Assembly (NCBI RefSeq): GCF_000380245.2
Contig: NZ_HG428743.1
Location: forward strand, 45,772-109,771
Length of the DNA: 64,000 bases
Direction of reading: 5' to 3'
Source: Bacillus massiliigorillae
Lineage (GTDB): Bacteria > Bacillota > Bacilli > Bacillales > DSM-1321
The notes beneath the pieces are model-generated. The model worked only from the letters and a program-made list of their open reading frames with translations, did not search any database and had not been told where the DNA came from. Of this stretch, positions 60,562 to 64,000 are shown piece after piece. Both the position numbers and the translations under genes were made by a program. Every line of letters begins with the position of its first letter. Positions within the stretch are counted from its first letter, which is position 1.

Positions 60562-61020
60562 CTACTTACCAAAACGAGATTTATCATAATTATAAGGAAT
60601 GCTCGTCCCCACTAGCACATCCTCAATCTTCTCAATAATTAGCCAGTCATCCATATTCCCTTGATGATCGAACGCTAGTGGTTCAATTTGTTCGACATCC
60701 TTGAAGCCTACTAAACAAAGGCATTTCTTATGCCAACGTTGTTTTTGTTTCTCTGATAAAGCTAGTCTGTCTTGATTGCGTTCGAGAACCTCTGTAATTT
60801 CTTTGTCTGTTAATTTCACATAATTTTGAACAGAATCTACTACTGCTTTTGCGGTTATTAGCTTCGTGCCTTTTTCCATGAAGTATAGAATTTCATCTTG
60901 AAACACTCGGCTATGAGGAATTTTCCTCCCTGCTGCACCCCTTACAACCATTGTTTTCGAGCCTTCTATTATTTTAGCAAGTTCCTCTTCTTTGTTGTCA
61001 CAGTATACAACATGTATCAT
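60562..61020 (-). CDS. Hypothetical soluble protein
   Basis: A 152-residue protein with GGAGG upstream of the ATG. It begins with a short alpha/beta region with SKTMVVRGAAGRKIPHSRVF and ends with a helical part rich in Lys/Gln. I do not recognise it. The C-terminal DDWLIIEKIEDVL resembles ligand-binding or phage/plasmid accessory proteins only loosely. Confidence 0.6.
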   Translation of the reverse strand: MIHVVYCDNKEEELAKIIEGSKTMVVRGAAGRKIPHSRVFQDEILYFMEKGTKLITAKAVVDSVQNYVKLTDKEITEVLERNQDRLALSEKQKQRWHKKCLCLVGFKDVEQIEPLAFDHQGNMDDWLIIEKIEDVLVGTSIPYNYDKSRFGK

Positions 61021-61176
61021 TGAGCGTATTCCTCCTAAGCGAATCTATCGAATATAAAAGAAATACCCAAATATAATTCGTTTGAAACGGTTCTAGCTCT
61101 ATCCTTATATAACTTTGCAGGATTATGGCAAACAGATGAAGAAAATGAATAGAAAACGTAAAATAGAGGTGACACT

Positions 61177-61578
61177 ATGTTCCAAGGCGCACAGACTTTG
61201 AAGCTACTTGAACTCAAAAAAGATACAATCGGCCGTTACATGAAACTAGATATTCCCCTATCCGATGGCACAATCACCATTCGATGGAACTTAGATGCCT
61301 ATACATATCAACAAATCAGAGCCATCGTCTCGAAAAAACACCTTGATTCCTTAGCAATCGATTATCATTATGAAATAATACCATACATAAGCAGCAATCA
61401 AAACGCACCAAACAGCACACCTACTCGCTATGGCTCCATCCGATGTATTCAAGACACTCAAGGGAAGAATATTCTCTTTTCTTGTTCGGACTTATTCGCT
61501 GGCAATATGGAGTGGTTTAGACGATATGTCAGTAGTACTAGAGATATAGCGCACTTACGTTGGGAGAATTTCATATAA
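61177..61578 (+). CDS. Hypothetical protein
   Basis: A 133-residue soluble protein, no recognised family. AGAGGTG lies 6 nt before the ATG. A strand-rich N-terminal part (LDIPLSDGTITIRWNLDAYTYQQI) precedes a Ser/Asn/Pro-rich middle. Divergent from the gene at 60562. Confidence 0.55.
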   Translation: MFQGAQTLKLLELKKDTIGRYMKLDIPLSDGTITIRWNLDAYTYQQIRAIVSKKHLDSLAIDYHYEIIPYISSNQNAPNSTPTRYGSIRCIQDTQGKNILFSCSDLFAGNMEWFRRYVSSTRDIAHLRWENFI

Positions 61579-61613
61579 CAGAAAAGGAGCTGTCATCAGC
61601 CCCTTTCTTTCAC

Positions 61614-62237
61614 TCAAAACGACCACAGTTCATCCTCTGAAATCCACTTGTTTTCCTGTAGATCGTATGCTTTATCTTCATCATGGAAAGAGAAATAGAC
61701 AGGAAGTTTATACACTTCTCCCTTCGCTTTTCTCCAACCATCTACAAACCAGTTTTTGATAACTTCTTGTTCAGCTTCCATCATTGCCAGACCATTTTGC
61801 TCGTAAAAGGTATCGAATGCATCCCTTTGATCGTCAGCTAGTTGATAATATTGAAAGTCTTCGGCAATATCCATACTACCAGCAAATACATCTGGAACAT
61901 TCTCTTCGTTAAAGACTTCATTCGCATCACGACTCATCGAAAACATAACAATCGATAATTGGTTCCATGAAGGGTCCATAAACACTTGAAAGTCTAACAG
62001 CTCTACATTCGAATGAAAGGTTAAATTACGCACTTCTGTTAATTTCGTAATAAGCTTGTCAGAATGCAATTCAAGATTTTTTGCTATTGCTTGTCTGTAC
62101 TCGTTAATTGTAAACATACCTTCTCCCTGATTCTCCTTCGTTTGTTTTTCTACTGTACTCGTTTTTTGATCATCATCAACTGCTTGGCAACCACTCAATA
62201 CGAGAAAAAGAACACAAACATATAGTATTTTCTTCAT
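61614..62237 (-). CDS. Hypothetical lipoprotein
   Basis: A 207-residue predicted lipoprotein: signal peptide ILYVCVLFLVLSGCQA with lipobox LSGC, then a polar linker and a folded domain of unknown function rich in acidic and aromatic residues. The start is uncertain (ATG at 62249, 62246 or 62237); 62237 puts the lipobox at the usual distance. Followed by a small hairpin at 61584-61608. It is close to a second lipoprotein gene on the same strand. Confidence 0.7.
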   Translation of the reverse strand: MKKILYVCVLFLVLSGCQAVDDDQKTSTVEKQTKENQGEGMFTINEYRQAIAKNLELHSDKLITKLTEVRNLTFHSNVELLDFQVFMDPSWNQLSIVMFSMSRDANEVFNEENVPDVFAGSMDIAEDFQYYQLADDQRDAFDTFYEQNGLAMMEAEQEVIKNWFVDGWRKAKGEVYKLPVYFSFHDEDKAYDLQENKWISEDELWSF

Positions 62238-62297
62238 GTTGTACATCATTTTTAGACAATTCTGTTTAATAATAACATGTTAATAGGTTAACATGAG

Positions 62298-62762
62298 TTA
62301 AAATTCTACTTTTACAAGCTGTTTCATTTCCTCTAACAAATCAGGATGCTTTTCAATCGTCACAAGAGGCTTTGTTACAGAATGAACGTCTTTATGGGTA
62401 AAGATGAACGTGCCATCCTTTAACACGATAAATGCATAAGGCATGGGCTTTGCAATCTCCATCTTCGTTCCTTCTGCAAAGCTAAAAAAGTAAGAGTCTT
62501 GCGATTTCATTTTCTCTAGCATCTTTTCATTATTCATCTCTTTCACTGCGAGACCATCTACCATCGACAGTATCTGTTCTATCATTTGCTTGTTAGTAGT
62601 CATCTTCATTTGTTCTTCAGTAGATGTAATATTTTCTACCTTTTGAACCCATAGTTTACCTGAAAAATGTTTATCTTTGATTTCAATGACTTCTTCTTGC
62701 TTATCAGAACAAGCACTCAATACCAACAACACGATTAGTAAACTGATAAATCGGTATTTCAT
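62298..62762 (-). CDS. Hypothetical lipoprotein
   Basis: A 154-residue predicted lipoprotein with signal sequence FISLLIVLLVLSACSDK (lipobox LSAC). The mature part has no motif that I recognise. ATG at 62762 has GAGGGAG just upstream. It is 60 bp ahead of the lipoprotein gene at 61614-62237 on the same strand, so the two may be co-transcribed. Confidence 0.7.
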   Translation of the reverse strand: MKYRFISLLIVLLVLSACSDKQEEVIEIKDKHFSGKLWVQKVENITSTEEQMKMTTNKQMIEQILSMVDGLAVKEMNNEKMLEKMKSQDSYFFSFAEGTKMEIAKPMPYAFIVLKDGTFIFTHKDVHSVTKPLVTIEKHPDLLEEMKQLVKVEF

Positions 62763-62917
62763 CTCCCTCACCCCTTCCATACATAACGTTAAGAAACTAT
62801 TTCTATACCAATTGCTTATTTCCTTTGCTTACACACAACCTGTTATATATTGTCCTGTGAATGCCTTAGACATTTGTATACAATAATAAACAAAAAGATA
62901 ACGTTTTCGGAGGCATT

Positions 62918-63796
62918 ATGATTGAAATACATACAGAACTCGTAAAGCAATTAATCCAAGATCAATTCCCGCAATATGCACATTTACCTGTCTATCCCGT
63001 TGCCAAAAGTGGAAATGACAATCGTACCTTTCATTTAGGCGATCAGATGACGGTGCGTCTGCCAAGTGGAAAGGATTATGCACCACAGGTAGAGAAAGAA
63101 AGTACATGGCTTCCTCACCTTGCCAAACATCTTTCCCTACCAATCTCAGCACCAATTGAAAAAGGAAAGCCAACGAAGGATTTTCCATATGAATGGTCCA
63201 TTAACAAATGGATTGACGGAGACACTGTCTCATACGAAACCGTTGAAGATTTAACGGATTTCGCAAGCAGTCTTGCCCTTTTCTTAAAAGAACTACAGGC
63301 GATTGATGCAACAGGTGGACCTCTTGCAGGAAAGCATAATTTTCATCGTGGTGGCGATTTAGCCATCTATCATGCTGAAACGCAAATAGCATTAGAAAAA
63401 CTTGCCGATGTATTCCCTGCTCCTGAGTTAAGCAAGCTTTGGGATGTAGCAATGGATTCCAAATGGGAACAAGCACCTGTTTGGGTACATGGCGATGTGG
63501 CAGTAGGAAATATCCTTGTGAAGCAAGGTAAACTATGTGGCGTCATTGATTTTGGCATCCTTGGCGTTGGTGATCCTGCTTGTGATTATGTCATGGCTTG
63601 GACCTTCTTTGAAAAGAATAGTAGAAAGGTGTTTTTTGACACATTACATTGTGATGATAATACACGGAATCGAGCGATGGGCTGGGCGCTATGGAAAGCA
63701 CTAATTGTTTATGATAAACAGAACCCTACCCCTGAAGTATCACAATGGGCAGCTTATACGATTAATGAAATTTTGAAAGATTATAATTCCATATAA
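62918..63796 (+). CDS. APH-family phosphotransferase
   Basis: A 292-residue kinase-fold phosphotransferase of the aminoglycoside phosphotransferase superfamily. Catalytic WVHGDVAVGNILV (HxDxxxxN; about 189-201) and metal-binding IDFGILGVGDPACDYVMAW (about 210-228). Similar genes in Bacillales are annotated as aminoglycoside kinases, but substrates are mostly unknown. CGGAGG lies upstream of the ATG. It is unlinked to the island's APH-like gene at 49622 and lacks a dehydrogenase partner. Confidence 0.85.
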   Translation: MIEIHTELVKQLIQDQFPQYAHLPVYPVAKSGNDNRTFHLGDQMTVRLPSGKDYAPQVEKESTWLPHLAKHLSLPISAPIEKGKPTKDFPYEWSINKWIDGDTVSYETVEDLTDFASSLALFLKELQAIDATGGPLAGKHNFHRGGDLAIYHAETQIALEKLADVFPAPELSKLWDVAMDSKWEQAPVWVHGDVAVGNILVKQGKLCGVIDFGILGVGDPACDYVMAWTFFEKNSRKVFFDTLHCDDNTRNRAMGWALWKALIVYDKQNPTPEVSQWAAYTINEILKDYNSI

Positions 63797-63817
63797 AATA
63801 TACTAAATGAATATCGT

Positions 63818-63863
63818 AATCCCTATTTCCTTGCACTTAAATAAGAGGAAATGGGGATTTTTC
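63818..63863 (+). terminator. Rho-independent terminator
   Basis: AATCCC-ATTTCCT pairs with AGGAAAT-GGGATT and is followed by TTTT, after the APH-family gene. The last 130 bp of the window holds no gene. Confidence 0.8.
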
Positions 63864-64000
63864 AATGCTTAAAAACTACTACCTACAAAGACACGTGGGA
63901 AAAAGTCGTGAAATACTAGCTGGAAGGCTTAGGAACAATTAAGGAATAATTAAGAAATTTCCTTATTATTATTTAATTTGTTTTTATTACAATTTATTTT

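Noticed and set aside
1..64000. tRNA, rRNA or tmRNA genes
   Set aside because: Looked for cloverleaf-type GGTTCRA and rRNA-like conserved stretches in intergenic regions and found none.

Overview
The window looks like DNA from an endospore-forming, low-G+C Bacillales bacterium (Bacillaceae/Planococcaceae type). The evidence is a complete gerA-type spore germinant receptor operon, a Spo0E-like gene, an SLH-anchored N-acetylmuramoyl-L-alanine amidase, a Bacillus-type [4Fe-4S] ferredoxin, strong AGGAGG ribosome binding sites and A+T-rich intergenic DNA. No tRNA, rRNA or CRISPR array was seen. A primase-type replication gene beside a large repeat array near 56.7-59.4 kb means the molecule is either a large plasmid or a chromosome carrying an integrated replicon.

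0-23 kb is an accessory-like patchwork of mostly single genes: a polysaccharide deacetylase, Nudix, CAT-like and Asp-box proteins, an SLH amidase, two CPBP membrane proteases, Rrf2/methyltransferase, MerR, PadR/HAAS and many very small membrane proteins. Running through it is a five-member family of exported ~230-residue proteins that I do not recognise. It also holds two copies of a ~165-bp non-coding repeat, several terminators sharing one apex sequence, an IS200/IS605-like end without transposase, and a 59-residue Cys/Arg-rich peptide gene.

23-30.4 kb holds gerA-B-C, a DMT transporter, a DinB protein, and then a minus-strand redox and flavin group: FMN reductase-like flavoprotein, ferredoxin, Spo0E-like protein and a RibR-type riboflavin kinase. 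Just beyond lies a two-gene pseudogene remnant of the hydrolase/luciferase-like monooxygenase pair that is intact at 41.7-43.8 kb.

31.5-56.1 kb is a catabolic island, visibly richer in G+C. It is almost all on the minus strand, with one LysR regulator facing the other way. It encodes a cytochrome P450, a luciferase-like (FMN-dependent) monooxygenase with a flavin reductase, three alpha/beta hydrolases (one enol-lactonase-like), three SDRs, an MFS transporter, a split biotin-dependent acyl-CoA carboxylase, a CaiB-type CoA-transferase, thiolase, two acyl-CoA dehydrogenases, 3-hydroxyacyl-CoA dehydrogenase, and an APH-type kinase next to an ACAD10/11-type dehydrogenase (the arrangement known from levulinate/4-hydroxyacid catabolism). 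The inferred job is oxidation of a cyclic or terpenoid-like substrate: hydroxylation, oxidation to a ketone, Baeyer-Villiger-type oxygenation, lactone hydrolysis, CoA activation, removal of a 4-hydroxyl by phosphorylation and elimination, then beta-oxidation and carboxylation. The substrate is not identifiable from sequence alone. An ~80-bp element carrying TGTAAA-N7-TTTACA, repeated upstream of several of these genes, probably unites them in one regulon.

56.6-59.5 kb is the replication-like module: a 508-residue primase/PriCT protein and, upstream of it, a roughly 1-kb array of 63-65-bp repeats with internal dyads. 59.7-64 kb returns to ordinary genes: HAD phosphatase, hypothetical proteins, two lipoproteins and an APH-family kinase.
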